From Toxonevra muliebris (lineage: Eukaryota > Arthropoda > Insecta > Diptera > Pallopteridae), in assembly GCA_963691655.1 (NCBI GenBank), contig OY829326.1:82639235-82703234 (forward strand): DNA of 64,000 nt, in the 5' to 3' direction. Positions 1 through 11,433 of the stretch are shown here, piece after piece. The notes below the pieces were generated by a model. It saw nothing but the letters and a program-made list of their open reading frames with translations. It was not told where the DNA came from and searched no databases. The translations under genes and the position numbers were made by a program. Position 1 is the stretch's first letter; each line of letters starts with the position of its first letter.

Positions 1-690
1 TTTTTAGAATGTAGTGGTGTTGCTGTAGGTTGTGTTGCTTGCATTGTTGTTGGTTGGTAAGTTAGTTTGTTCGTTACTTATCGTTGGTGGTGTATTCGAT
101 TTGTTTGCATTAACTTGTGCAGCACCCTGCACACTTCTTATGGATCTATTAAATACATTCGTAACTACATGGAGACATACATACATACACGATAACTAAC
201 AATGTTCCATGTTGAAAACCGGCATGGCCAAGTATATACATACATAGGTACATACATATATACATCGACAACAACGACAACGTCAATTAAGTTAAGGCGA
301 AACGGAAAAATGTTACAAGGTTTCGTTTCAGGTTAAAAAGATATACATACATACATGTATTTATGTGTACATATATACCAGTATGCACATACAAACATAC
401 TTATATATATATATGTACATTTTTTTTGTTTTCGTTTTTTATTGTTTTGTGTCTACTGGCTTGATTTTACATTTTTATGTTCGTTTTGCATTTTTCCATG
501 AAATTATTCATACTTTTCTATTATTTTTATTATAATTTTTTTATGAAATCGATTGTTAGCAATTGTTATCTTCTTTCGCTGCCCAAAAAGGATTTTATCG
601 TAGTATTTTTGAAAGAACATTCTAAATAAACTATCTCACTATTCTTGTAAGTTGTTTCTTTACTCAAGAAATATATCGGTTACTTCACCT
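1..690. other. Left-edge intergenic DNA with TACATA microsatellite
   Basis: AT-rich DNA with many TACA/TACATA repeats, mainly at 175-270 and 345-420. A short minus-strand open stretch (positions 186 down to 4) is rich in Asn, Thr and Ser and ends in a stop. It is preceded by a weak acceptor-like tgtgcag, so a terminal exon of an off-window gene cannot be excluded. Its composition is equally compatible with chance. No gene is called here. Confidence 0.4.
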
Positions 691-860
691 TGTGAAACAG
701 GGACCCAATAGATATTCCTAACATGGTAACAGAGCCTAAGACAGGCTGGGCTATATATAGATTGAAACCATTCAAGTCACTAGGACTAGACCTAGAAAAA
801 GCGTTTCCTTATTTTATGGCATTACAACCCCTGGACGACCTAAGCCGAGCTTTTCGCATC
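690..860 (+). pseudogene. Fragment of non-LTR reverse transcriptase (R1/LOA type)
   Basis: The plus-strand translation contains WAIYRLKPFKSLGLD, followed a few residues on by FPYFM. This resembles the entry to the RT domain of R1/LOA-type non-LTR elements, where a motif like A-I-x-x-F-K-P-x-K-S-P-G-L-D is followed by the product helix. The Pro of KSPG is replaced by Leu and the similarity ends after about 50 codons. A fragment of the C-terminal end of such an element lies at 1,575-2,160 on the same strand, so both may come from one insertion that lost its centre. Confidence 0.4.
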
Positions 861-1127
861 CATTCATGTAATACGAGTTATATTTGTACATACATAGATG
901 AAAGGGACTTACTGTTCTAAGGAGTACGCACGAATAAATTATAACATAGTTTTTTACTTCCTGCTTTTGTTAAAAAAAGTTCGAAAAAATAGCATATTAT
1001 CGTCTTTGGTTTTAATGGCAGATGAAGCTAAAATAAATTATATTCATTTTCATAAAAGTGTTTGCTAAAACTGGATACTCATGCTGAAATTTGAAAAATC
1101 ATTGTGAAAGATGTTTAACAAAATCCG

Positions 1128-1365
1128 AAATGAAGTCTCTTAAAAATTCCCAAAACTGTTAAAGTATCCCGTCAAGCTGTTAGCCGGGTTTTGAAAAACT
1201 TTAATGACAATTTAAACATTGATCGAAAGGTGGAATCTAGCAGAAAATGTGAATCGGAAGACCTACACTGAGCTAAACGTGTTAAGGGCATTTTGCATAA
1301 AAGTGTTTCGAACAGAAAAGTCGCTCCAAAAATCCGAATTACGTATTTGTCAGCAAAGTGCAGCT
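1128..1365 (+). pseudogene. Decayed Tc1/mariner transposase N-terminus (DD37E-like)
   Basis: The plus strand can be read as a helix-turn-helix segment, VKVSRQAVSRVLKNF, followed by NIDRK. It parallels the segment [13 protein letters not shown]...TIDRK in the two DD37E elements at 3.2-4.1 kb and 36.4-37.7 kb. It is therefore an older, clearly divergent relative, with at least one stop near 1,270 and no catalytic part. It lies between two R1/LOA fragments on the same strand. Confidence 0.55.
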
Positions 1366-1574
1366 TACTTTTTTTTTTTTTGATGTTAATATTTTGCATT
1401 TTTTACTGTTGAAGGCTTTTCATTGCTAGTCCAGAGGTGACAGTCTTTAATCGTGCAAGCAGCCTGCGGTACCAGTCCTGCACACTAACAACTACGCCAC
1501 GTCGGCGATTATTGAGTAATCGTTGTTAAAAAAAAATCGAGTTTTTTAAAGTTGCAACTGGGGGTGCCCCCTTA

Positions 1575-2160
1575 ATGAGATATCTAAGCGTTTTAAGTTA
1601 CCTATATCGGGTACCAGGTCATAGTGGCATTCCGGGTAATTGCAAAGCCGATGAGCTGGCAAGGCTGGCACAAAATTTTTCTCTTACTCCTCACGAAGTC
1701 CAATACCTAAGCATGCCTATGGCAATTTATAAATTGAACATAATATGTCCAACAATGTTTGGAGGGAAATGTACACGTGCTCCCATACAAAACTAATCTG
1801 GCCATCTTACAACCCAAAGAGGTCAGACTCTTATTGCAGAAATAATAACTTGGCGTTGTCTGATTGGTAAAAATGCCAGTAAATTAGGGCTGCCCCCAAA
1901 CGACTTCTGCAGGAGCTGCTTTGATGAGGAGGGGGAGGAAGAAACTACTTTCTGCTTTCTCGGTAATTGTTTGCCACACTTAGACTAGCATACTTAGGTA
2001 AACTCTGCTTCAGCAACCTAGCTGACCTCAAATATGCTGACATCAAGGATTTTGAAGTTTAGTAAACCACAAAGGTTCAATAAAGATTAGCGTAGTTGTG
2101 GAAACTGCCCTCAACTGGCCTCATTGGCCTAAGTATGTCCTACTATAGGACAGCCACTCT
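1575..2160 (+). pseudogene. R1/LOA-type element, RNase H end and C-terminal Cys-rich region
   Basis: The first part gives VPGHSGIPGNCKADELARLA, the C-terminal signature of the RNase H domain found in LOA/I-type non-LTR retrotransposons. After a frameshift, about 1,835-1,960 reads LGLPPNDFCRSCFDEEGEEE, the Cys-rich (C-x2-C) module downstream of RNase H in these elements. The following GGCCT-rich stretch (2,100-2,160) resembles a 3' UTR. Frameshifts and stops make it non-functional. Confidence 0.65.
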
Positions 2161-2164
2161 AACC

Positions 2165-2590
2165 TACTTAGTCTTTTTTTTTTCTTCGACGAATCCCAAC
2201 GGACCCATTTACCCGCCTAGCCGCAAAAGGGGCGCATCCGCATACCGAACGGATCAGTGCCCGAAACAGACACAGTCCGGACTGCTCTGTATTACGCGAC
2301 ATGTGGAAGGGTGAAGTGAACTATCCAAGTGGTTTTCAAGCAACAGCTACAGATTTGATAATCATCATTTGGTTAATTCATTTAAAATTTTTAAAACAGT
2401 ATTTTTAATGTTAAATTGAGAATCAGAAAATCAAATAAGCCATGAAGGTTGTTGAAGTCAATGCACAAACAACGAAAAGGGTAATTTTGGGCATAATTAG
2501 TTCGGAAGGTACTTAGTTGAATCGTAACTGGATACCTTGTACAATGGTTTGGTATGCTCAAGTTAACTTTATTTAATAAAAATTGGGAAT
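2165..2590. other. Unassigned intergenic DNA
   Basis: About 430 bases without a gene. A slightly GC-richer patch (2,190-2,310) is open on the plus strand but shows no recognisable domain. The rest is AT-rich. Confidence 0.3.
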
Positions 2591-2595
2591 TTATA

Positions 2596-4990
2596 TCACC
2601 ATTTATTTAGTAGTTTGGCCAAAAACACGACATTCAGCATTACTCTTCTGCTCTCTAGAGTTGGTAAATCTAAAAGTTTTGGACGATGTGTGTAAGGTGG
2701 AAGGTTGTGGGATGGAACCAATCGAAAACTTTTTAACGCAAACAAAAGAAACTGTTTCTGAACAGATTCCAATGTATTCCTGTAACAGTTATATTGAGGA
2801 CTCCAAACTGGAGAACCGTATTCCAAGATTGGTCTTACCAGAGCCTTAAAAAGTGTTCTCCTAACATTCGGATCATTTAATTCTTTTGACCATCTTTTAA
2901 TAAATGCAAATATTTCCTTAGCTTTATTTATGCACATGTTAATATGCAAATTAAAACGTAATTTAGGGTCCATCACAATGCCCAAGCACAGTTACCAAGG
3001 TGTAATCATTTATACAGTATTCTGATAAAATTGGTTGTCTTCTCGAATAGACCATTGATTTATATTTCTTTAAATTTAAAGACATTAAATTAATCTGACA
3101 CCAACCTGTTAACGCATCACGATCTGATTGAAGCAAGATTTGTGGCTCTTCAAAATGATGTGAAGTAAAAAGTTTCACATCATCAGCATATAAGGAGTGA
3201 GATCGAAAAAATCTTAACATATATAAAATTCAATAATTTTTAAGCAGTTGATCTTAGAGTTTTGATTTTTTTTTTTATTTAATATGTGGACACATTGTAC
3301 TCTCTTATGAAAGGAAGAAGTTTTTTTTTTCAAACATTCTTTGATGTATATTTCGGTATTTATAGAGCCCACTGTAACAAATGACTTGCTTCTTTTGCCA
3401 CAACTGCATATAGCTTGCCATACCAGGAATTTTTTAGGAAATTTTGTCTGCTTTTGAATCCTAAATTGTTCTTCGACAGTTCTTCGAGCATCAGCAACAT
3501 AAAAATTTTGACCCGGAAGCTGTGTAAAATCTGCCAGTACATACGTTTCGTCGTCCAATATACAACATAAATATTTTTGTATGAAATTCGATTTTAATTT
3601 CCGAGCCCTACTTTTGGCGTCAAAATTTTTTGCAGCATTCCTGTCTGGAACTTTTTGGACTTTGTAATTTTTTCAAACCTGCATTGGCTTTAACTTTTCG
3701 CACCAAATAGTCAGAGCACTTTGCTAACCGGGCAGCTTTTCTACCAGATGTGTTTGGAGATCTTTTCAATATGCTTTCTATTTTCTTGTCTTTCCCAATA
3801 TCATGTGGTGCTTGTTTTCTTCCCGAATCAGGTTTCCTATCGATGGTAAAATTCTCCTGAAACTGTTTAATAACATTGGAAACAGTTTGACGGCAGACCT
3901 TCAATTCTTTGGCCAATTTTTTGTAGGACCAATTTGAATTTTTTTTTGAAAATTTTAATAATTTTAAGACGTACTTCTTTTTCTTCAGTCATTTTGATCA
4001 AACTCACAATAAATCAACATGTTTGTCATTAAAAATAACAACTGACATATTTTTCAAAGGTAACTAGATCAAAGAAATTTTTAAATTTTACAACCAAATA
4101 AATTATTAGGTAAAGAGTGTGTTAAGATTTTTTCAATCTCACTCCTTAGTAAAATTTTTGAGTGACGGATAGCAGATGGGAGATCATTAATATATATAAG
4201 GAATAAAATCGAACCAAGATGACTACCCTAAAGAACTCCAGATGAAACTTCAATACAAGATGAGATAGAGCTCTTTAACAGCACCTTCTTATTTCTGTTA
4301 CACAGATATGAACGAATCCATTTAACAAACAGTGGTGGCAAACCAAACAAATCATGTTTATTGATCAGCAAATCATGATTCACTACGTCGAAAGCTTTAC
4401 TAAAATCGCTATAGATGACTTCGGTCTGAAAGTTGTTGGAAAATTCTTTAATTATATTAGTTGAGAATTCCAAAAGATTGGTTACTGTGGACCTGCCTTT
4501 AAGAAAGCCATGTTGAAAAGGTGAAATCAACGATCCCACTGAATGTTTCAATTGATCTGTAACGATCGATTCAAATAACTTTGGTATCACATTAAGCTTA
4601 GCTATACCGCGGTAGTTTGCAATATCAGATTTTGAACCACTCTTATGCAAAGGAATAATAAATGATTCTTTCCAAACACTGGGGAAAAAACCGCTACGCA
4701 AGGAAGCATTAAAAATTTCAGAAAGTGGCAAATACAGAGGCTCAGCACAAATTTTTAAAATGCAACTTGGAATTTCATCTGGACCCCCAGTAGAAGTCAA
4801 CTTCAGTGAATTAAGATAATTAAAGACTTCCGTTGGAAGAATAACAGGGCAACGAATAGTGTTAAATTTAGGAATTTTAAATGGATAAGGTCTTCGATTG
4901 TGAACACGTTCGTTAGAATATGGTATGTAGATTTGAAATAACTTGCAAATAAATTTAAAATGACAGAATCGTCATCAGATACCTTTTTGT
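2596..4990 (-). mobile_element. CR1/Jockey-group non-LTR retrotransposon, split by a DD37E element
   Basis: Minus-strand RT of a non-LTR retrotransposon. The 5' part (4,800 to 4,228) shows the RT blocks in order: GGPDEIPS, IIPLHKSGSKSDIANYRGI, FQHGFLKGRST, YSDFSKAFDVVNHDLL, and SSGV of the S-G-V-P-Q-G block. In the last block Pro-Gln has become Leu-stop. A DD37E transposon (3,193-4,146) then interrupts the gene. Beyond it the catalytic YADD box (about 3,180-3,191) and the thumb/C-terminal region down to 2,596 continue, including the segment ESVQKQFLLFALKSF. If the insert and one TA are removed, the reading frame rejoins directly into the YADD motif. No endonuclease ORF is visible, so the copy is probably 5'-truncated near 4,990. 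A related copy is at 60.0-61.35 kb. Confidence 0.85.
3193..4146 (-). mobile_element. Tc1/mariner DD37E element, internally deleted (copy A)
   Basis: A 954-bp element flanked by TA on both sides (3,191-3,192 and 4,147-4,148). Both ends start AGGAGTGAGATYGAAAAAAT, giving terminal inverted repeats of about 26 bp. The minus strand encodes an N-terminal helix-turn-helix ([13 protein letters not shown], about 3,870-3,910) and the first catalytic block DDETYVLADF (about 3,530-3,560). The second Asp and the Glu block are missing. Compared with copy B (36,361-37,656), 342 bp are lost, joined at a short TTTAA/ATAT-like overlap. An A-run near 3,320 is one base longer than the frame requires. The two copies are otherwise nearly identical, so the element was active recently. 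It sits inside the RT of a CR1-type element. Confidence 0.9.
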
Positions 4991-5800
4991 CTTGTGTATA
5001 GAAAATCCCTTCCGAGAGAAACCGGAGTATTCGAAGATTTTTAACTCCTTTAAATAAATAGAACGATTTTGCAATACAATTTCATTAGGGACACTTTATA
5101 ACTTATACCCTGTATGCAGAGGCTCCATACATTTGTTGTTTGGTTTTTTTTGAAAATTTTATTTGTTATGATATTTAAATATTCGAAATATGTATTAATT
5201 AAGAATAGTATTTTTATATTATTTTGAATAATTTTCAGAATTTAACCACGAATATATGTCGCATGAATATAACTGTTGATTGCGTAAAACCCAAAAACCT
5301 TCAAACCAAAAAAAAAAACAAAATTAATTTATATTCATTTCGCATTCTGACTATACACTCGTACATGGTTCACGCTAATAGTGACCATTATAATGTTTTG
5401 AATTTTTTTCTATTAAAATTACAAAATACTAGGAAAACTTATTGGTGTATATGGTTGTGTGTAAACAAAATACATAATTACTTATGAACTCCCATAAAGT
5501 AATTATATCACCGTTCGAAAAAATTCAACTTTTTCTTGCACCCAAGAGAAAATCCTATATATTCTGATTTATTATATCAAAAAATTATTCCTCTTGAGGT
5601 ATAAATTTTTAAAATCCCATGTAAAATTGTCTGCTGAAATGGTTCATATCAGTAGGTCTGTAAACATAAACTTAAAAATATTTAAGAAAATAAAGCAAAA
5701 ACTTGTTTTAACGAAATTCATACCTCCGTGGGAGCGCTAATGTTTACAACAGCAGCACCTGTCAATCATGAGTATTGTTTTCAAATAACAAAAAGTAATT
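4990..5800. other. AT-rich DNA without recognised features
   Basis: No coding signal or repeat end could be recognised. Short open stretches (for example 5,224-5,487 +) have the lysine/asparagine/isoleucine-rich composition expected from AT-rich noise. Confidence 0.4.
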
Positions 5801-6130
5801 CAGGCACGGATACGTTCCGAACAATATCCTACAATTCCTTCAGAAGACATGCCAAATTATGATCAGTTAACGGTGGAAACAATGTTATGGAGAGTACCGT
5901 TACGATCGGAATTAAGCTACACAGTTCCACATTTGTTGGCGCACGCTGATTTCAGTGACTTGGGTTTGGTTTGGGCTGCAAAAATGTCTACAGAAATAGT
6001 TGGTTTCCATTTGAAACAATGGAATTTAGTTGCTGATGATTCCAAAATTACATCAGCTCGTAAACCTGCCATTACTGATCCATTATCTTTATATGAAGAT
6101 GATGGAAAAAAATTTTTAATTTTCTATTAG
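5800..6130 (+). pseudogene. Fragment of an uncharacterised, probably repeat-derived ORF
   Basis: A plus-strand open stretch (start at 5,849) reads HLLAHADFSDLGLVW and then FHLKQWNLVADDSKITSARK. The pattern of an aspartate-rich lead, a 'GxxLKQWNL' core and a following basic motif reminds me of a protein family of unknown function that is repeated in many invertebrate genomes. I cannot name the family, and the resemblance is from memory. The frame ends soon after at a stop, so it is a fragment. A possible piece of the same family is at 56.4-57.3 kb. Confidence 0.3.
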
Positions 6131-6204
6131 ACCAATTTATGTATTGTTAACGAGATTATAATGACAGGCTTTTTGGTCGAAATTTTCATACGCAAATAGT
6201 TAAC

Positions 6205-6262
6205 TATTTCATACTTTTTTCCCAACGTTTCGGCGCAAATTTTAGGCCTTCTTCAGGGGATT
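6205..6262 (-). other. Penelope-like-element motif with hammerhead-like core
   Basis: Read on the minus strand, positions 6,257 to 6,222 give CCTGAAGAAGGC, a short AT spacer, then GCCGAAACGTT. CUGANGA...GAAAC is the hammerhead ribozyme core, and such motifs are known from the terminal repeats of Penelope-like retroelements. GGC/GCC could form stem II, with one extra A next to the core. No RT or GIY-YIG coding part is seen nearby, so this would be a solo end. Confidence 0.35.
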
Positions 6263-6439
6263 TTTATTTATTTATAGTAAATACTATTTGTAAAACATTC
6301 AGTCAAGTAATTAAATTAGATCAAATAAAATATAGTCCTTAATTAACAAAAGACAAAAAAACACGAAAAAAACTTTACAAAACACGTAACATTTTTTATC
6401 GCCGAATATTATAAAATTTTGACTGCAGTGACATCGATG

Positions 6440-6800
6440 CACAGCAGTGGCGTATTTTTATCAGATCTGGGTAAATTCAATTCCATTACAATTGCATTAA
6501 TAATTCCGAGCAATTGAAAATTTTTATTACCAATTTCAATTCCTTGTAATAAAAGTAAGTTTTTTGTCAATTCCATTCCTGGGAATTGTTTTTGGCAATT
6601 AACATTTCAATTCCTCAGTAATGTAAATGAAAAAATGTTCAATTCCATTACTGTATCATAATTTGTAATTTAAAATATTCAATTTCTCAAAGGAATTGAA
6701 AAAGTACTTGAAATCTGAGGAATTTTTCTTCCCATGTGTAATCAATTACATTCCTTTTGATTTCAATTCCAAAAAGTAAAAAAGTCAGTCCATTCAATGA
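6440..6800. repeat. Degenerate cluster of ATTCC/GGAAT motifs
   Basis: About ten copies of TTCAATTCC or its complement GGAATTGAA are scattered over 330 bases in both orientations. The arrangement resembles the subterminal repeats of a non-autonomous DNA transposon. I found no convincing terminal inverted repeat or target duplication. Confidence 0.4.
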
Positions 6801-6931
6801 TAAAGAATATGTAACGTGGAATAGAGGAAGAAGGTTAACGACCTAAAAACTGGTTTTCAGGTTTGGACGGAGTCTATGTTAAATTCTTTTCAATGGCGCA
6901 ATTCCCAGATACCAGGAATGTCTAGTTCAGC

Positions 6932-7075
6932 GGTTCTCAACTTTTTTGCTACTTTCCAGTCGCCAACTTCGATTAACCGTGAGAACCATAATTGGTCAGG
7001 CAACTGGGTGAAGAGGTAGCTAAGAAAGTTTTTATAGGCGGGAGATTGCGGGTTTGAGAACACGCATTTGACGCC
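6932..7075. repeat. hAT-like end (CAGCGGTTCTCAAC)
   Basis: CAGCGGTTCTCAAC at 6,929-6,942 matches the general form of hAT terminal repeats (CAGTGGTTCTCAAC in many animals). About 120 bp on, GGTTTGAGAACA gives a partial inverted counterpart. No 8-bp duplication is evident, so only a decayed short element is suggested. Confidence 0.35.
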
Positions 7076-7094
7076 TTACACTTTTTATTGTTTC

Positions 7095-7210
7095 CATATA
7101 TTGGCTTTGTGACATTTTAGTCACGACCTCCATATCGGTGGGGTATTATAGTCGCCTCTTACGACAGGCATACCTTGCCGCGGGAATATTCTGGTCCTCT
7201 TCCTCCAGGG
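7095..7210 (+). repeat. Possible RTE/SINE-type 3' tail motif
   Basis: The segment GTCGCCTCTTACGACAGGCA, followed by CGCGGGAATATTCT, resembles the conserved 3' tail of RTE-type retrotransposons and their dependent SINEs, in which GTCGCCTCTTACGACA recurs. No RT coding sequence adjoins it. Confidence 0.35.
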
Positions 7211-8203
7211 CCAAAATACTGTCAAGTTATCCGTCGTAGGGGCTGTTTGAATTGCTGATCCAGATTTCGATCACGTTAAATGCGGCGTAGAGCAGACATT
7301 ATTTTTGCTGCCGCTGTCTGTACTACTTACCATTTATGGAGTGTGTTGCACATATGGACAGTAGTATTCGCCAATGTGGGAGCCTCTCCCGGCTCGTTCG
7401 ACTTGGAAAAGTGTGGCAATAAAAGTGAATATGACGGAGATAGAGATAGAAGGGTGTTTGTATTCTAAAACTGTTGGAAAATTCGAGGACAGAATTTTTT
7501 AGTTTCAATGTGCAAAAGGAAATTGATTGGGAGGGTTGATACGATAACATACTGGAAGTGAACGCAAGGTAGGTAGTGTAAAACCCTAAGGCACTAATTT
7601 GAGGGGAACTCTAGCAAAGATATCGAGCGATCCTTCATGCAAAACTGATTGTATTTTAAAATAAATTTTCTATTTGTTATCAGACAGTTAATGAAAACTA
7701 GTTGGCAGAACGTTTTTAACTTTCTTCGTTCCATATTTTGTCAAAGGTTAGGTCTAAGAAAGTGGCGGAGCAGAACTGTACTGGTGTTGCAGAGTAAGAC
7801 AGTAGTCTCGAGAGCTGGGAGGACTAACTTCGCAAGAGCTTTTTCAAATAGCTTAGAAAGGGCGGAGAGTTATACTGCCGTAAAATCAGAAATATGTTTT
7901 GGTTTGTGGTGTTCAAAATCCCTCCTTACCTTTCAATGTTTTCTTTGTAAAGTATAATTAAATTCACTCATAATAAATTTGTGGTCAAAATTAAAAACAA
8001 AAAAAATGCAGCAATTTGTGCTACGTACAGATCGTTTTGGGAACATAAACATTTTCAAACTGTAAGCGAAGCGTTTAGGACTTGCCGTTCCAGATAAAAC
8101 CTTGCGTCATAAAAAGGAAGAAAAGATTCATCAATGGTCATTACCATTCAGTGCTAAAGCATCTATAGTTAAAATGAATTCCCTTTTTTATTTGTATATA
8201 AGC
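7211..8203. other. Unassigned intergenic DNA
   Basis: Two modest plus-strand open stretches (7,280-7,468 and 7,649-7,957) lack any recognisable domain and conserved start context. I see no gene here. Confidence 0.35.
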
Positions 8204-8211
8204 ATGTACAT

Positions 8212-8621
8212 TAGGGTGGATCTTATATGGAACTTTTTAAATTTTTGATAATTTTTCATGGGCTCAGTTTAGTTTCGTTCCATGAAAACTGCCCCTAGAA
8301 CTTCAAAATCAAAAAATTCGGAAAAAAGATTCAATCTGTTATTCAAATGCATTTTCTTGGCTACTACTTTTTCCTGCTCAAGAAATAAATGCTGTTTTTA
8401 TCTTGAGAAATAATCGCATTGGTGTTTTAACCTCCACCCTGTACAAATTTTGGACCAAAATGTGATTTTTCACTTTTTTTTTTAAATGTAGGGGCCGAGG
8501 GGCAACTCTTCCCTCACCCGATTGAGCTCAAATTTCGCAAAGCTAATTTTTTTTATGTAATAGAACTAAACTGAGGAAGAAGCACAAAAAAATCAAATTT
8601 GAATAAATTATAGCCACCCTA
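8212..8621. mobile_element. Short inverted-repeat element, TIR TAGGGTGG, 8-bp flank ATGTACAT
   Basis: A 410-bp non-autonomous element. The left end is TAGGGTGG and the right end CCACCCTA, and both are flanked by ATGTACAT (8,204-8,211 and 8,622-8,629). An 8-bp target duplication fits the hAT superfamily. Because ATGTACAT is its own reverse complement, it could instead be part of a 16-bp inverted repeat. The interior is AT-rich and non-coding. Confidence 0.7.
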
Positions 8622-8639
8622 ATGTACATTGATTGACAA

Positions 8640-10440
8640 ACAACTGCCAAAAAATGTGTCGAACATCAGAGAGTAGAGATCGTGCAATAGCACAAATCCA
8701 CACTCAAAAACACACACACATACACACAAAGATTGATAGAGCCACAGACAGACCATTACTTGGTTTTCGTCATCGCAGTATGCATGAAGCTTAGAGTAAC
8801 TTTGGATTTGTTTTTTTTTTTTTCTTTCATGTTATGACCAGCTACATTCATGCAATGGAGTAAATGGGGTAGAAGAGGCGCGCAAACAGTGCTAACTAGG
8901 TCTCCTGGTTGTGTGAGGGGGCAAACATACGTTCAAAATGAAAAGAGAGTGAGAGTGTCAACTCGGTTTGACTTGAGTCGACGCGACCTGACTCAGACTC
9001 TCGGCACATGATTGCTTCATACATCCAGTATCCATTGTTTGTTCGTGTAACTACACTGCGGAAACCCACCAACAAAAATAAAATAAAAAATACGATATTC
9101 TGTTTTACTTTTTTTTGCTTATGGCCTAAAAAGCAATAAAATGTATACCATTTTTGTAGGTACTTGTTTACCTACTACAGACAGCTATTAGCCTTCGAAG
9201 ACATCGGTCCAACAACAACAACTACTGCTACTAAACGAACGAATGATCGAAACAACAAAGCTATTGCACGAGTCTTAACTTCGAAAAACGCAGTTATTCA
9301 AGAGCTTTTCTCAGGCTGTGACTGTATTGTTGTTGTTGTTGTTTCTTTACCTTCCACTTGGCTTCAACTCGAATCAACTTTTGTTTTTATATTTAAAGCA
9401 CATGAACCAAAGTTACACATACTTATATACCATACTTACATACATACACACATGCACGTGCGCACATAGAGTCAGTTTAGTTTTTATTTTTGGTTTTAGT
9501 TTTGGTCACGATCGAATCTGAGGAAATGAAATTGGCATACACGGGTGCTGCTGGTGCTGCTGCTGCACAAAACATGAAGCTCAGCTCAGCTCGCCGCGAA
9601 GCAATGAGAGAAACAGCTCAAGTAAATGTGAAATATGCCCATAGCGTTTCTTAGTTTCTCGTTGTGCTGTATTGACGCACTATTTCGTAATTTTCTTTTG
9701 GAATTTTGAAATATTCACCGTATGTTGGTTGTGCTGTGCTGTGCACCTTAAACCCGTAGTCTTTGTTTTTGGCATTATTATTGGTTTTTTTTTGTTTTTT
9801 TTTTTGCGAAGGTGGAAACCAGTTAGCAACATCAGTTGTGCACACGTACACACACACAACGCATTTCCAACCAATTTTGTGAAGGAAGACGATTTCTTTG
9901 AATTTAACGTTATTCGTTATTTCTTCACATTTTTCAATTAAGTATGTACTCGTACTTGCAGTTCGGGCATCTGGTTTTCATTGTTATAATAGTCGCTCCG
10001 TATTAAGTTGAACAATTGGAAAGTATTTCTGTTGAACTGTTGCCACTGTAAATTATTACGAGCATAGCGGGCCTACTGCAACAAACCTCCTTTGTAATTA
10101 CATAAAAGGAGAGAATATTGGACTTGGAAATCGCCTGGAGGGTTATAGGTTTTCTATATCACTCAGTCCATTGAGGTATTGGTATTGACGCTACTGCTTT
10201 TATCTCTTAAAGGAACTGTCTGGAAAGTGATAACCTTTGCAAATGACAGTCATTTTCGAGCACATTTGGAGAAGCTTTGCAATCCGCTCTAAATGGGAAC
10301 TGCGGAGTGGGTCGATTTTACAAAAGAGCTTGAGAAACCAATGGGGTATGCAGCCAAACGTTTTGGACAAGACAATTTGTATGAACATCACCGGTTCTCT
10401 GGATACCATACTTCACCTCCTATCTCTTGAGATTCTAGCT
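8640..10440. other. Intergenic DNA with a GA/CT-rich island and CA repeats
   Basis: Around 8,935-9,020 the sequence is less AT-rich and contains GAGAGTGAGAGTG and a run of GACT/GTCGA motifs. Short CA repeats occur at 8,700-8,730 and 9,840-9,860. Small open stretches in both strands (9,164-9,941) look like chance products of T-rich and CA-rich DNA. An upstream regulatory function for ftz-f1 is possible but unproven. Confidence 0.35.
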
Positions 10441-11433
10441 AGAGTGTCCCACTATTCGGTATTACCAATTAACCGGTTATCGAATATTGCCATTACTTAA
10501 AACCCGGTTTCCGAATACCTACTTGACCAAAAATCCGGGTTAATCGGATAAACCGGGTTTCGTTTCTTTTTAAACAAAACGTTAGTGTTGTTTTACAGTT
10601 TTATTGGAAAGTACAAATATGCACATTATATATATATTCGACTGGTCGTAAAATGTTTTCCCGCAAATTCCAATGTTAAACAACGTTAAAACGTGACAAA
10701 AAAAATCGAAATTTTTTAGGATTTCATCAACTTTTCGGGGACCAAGTAGAAAGTTATGCACTTGAACGTTATTGTATTGTATGATACATGAATTTTCCTT
10801 TCTAACAAGTTCTAGAAGTCCTAAATCACTTGGTTAATAAAATAGCAAGTAGCCGAATTGAACTGCCAAGAATTTCTGTGGAGAAAAAAAACAATAAAAT
10901 CTTTCTTTCTTTTATTAGTAGTTGTGTTTGACAGTTTAGATCTAATGTGAGGTGGAAATTGAGTGCTACACCACTCAACAGTCAGCAATGAACAATGTCT
11001 GTCCTCTTCTTTGTACGGTAATGTTCGGTCGTAGTTAGTGATCAGTTTTACTTCACTACAGATATATTCTGGCAGATTAGAAAGCTATTGGAGTAGTTTT
11101 TTTCGTATCATTTCAAGTGAAAGGGACGAATCGTAAAAACATCTGTAGAAATCTCAAGACGTTCAGGAGTTACAACCCACACAAACCTGATTTTGCAAAT
11201 TACTTGAACTCTGCTTCGCTGGCTTTGATTCATTTGCAGTTAGCTAGCAAGACAATACATATTTACATACATATATAAAGTAAAGTTTGTCGGGGAGAGA
11301 CTTTAATGCCTTTGGAGAGGTACTTCGATCCTTTGTCTACAACTCTATGTCGTTCGGAGCAATGTAAAGTGATGTTTGTGGTCGCAATGCGATGCAAAGT
11401 GCAGAAGTCGATTTATGCTATTTCTCAAAATAA

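Noticed and set aside
3214..3558. Independent small host gene of 114 codons
   Set aside because: It is the truncated DD37E transposase running into the element's end after the internal deletion.
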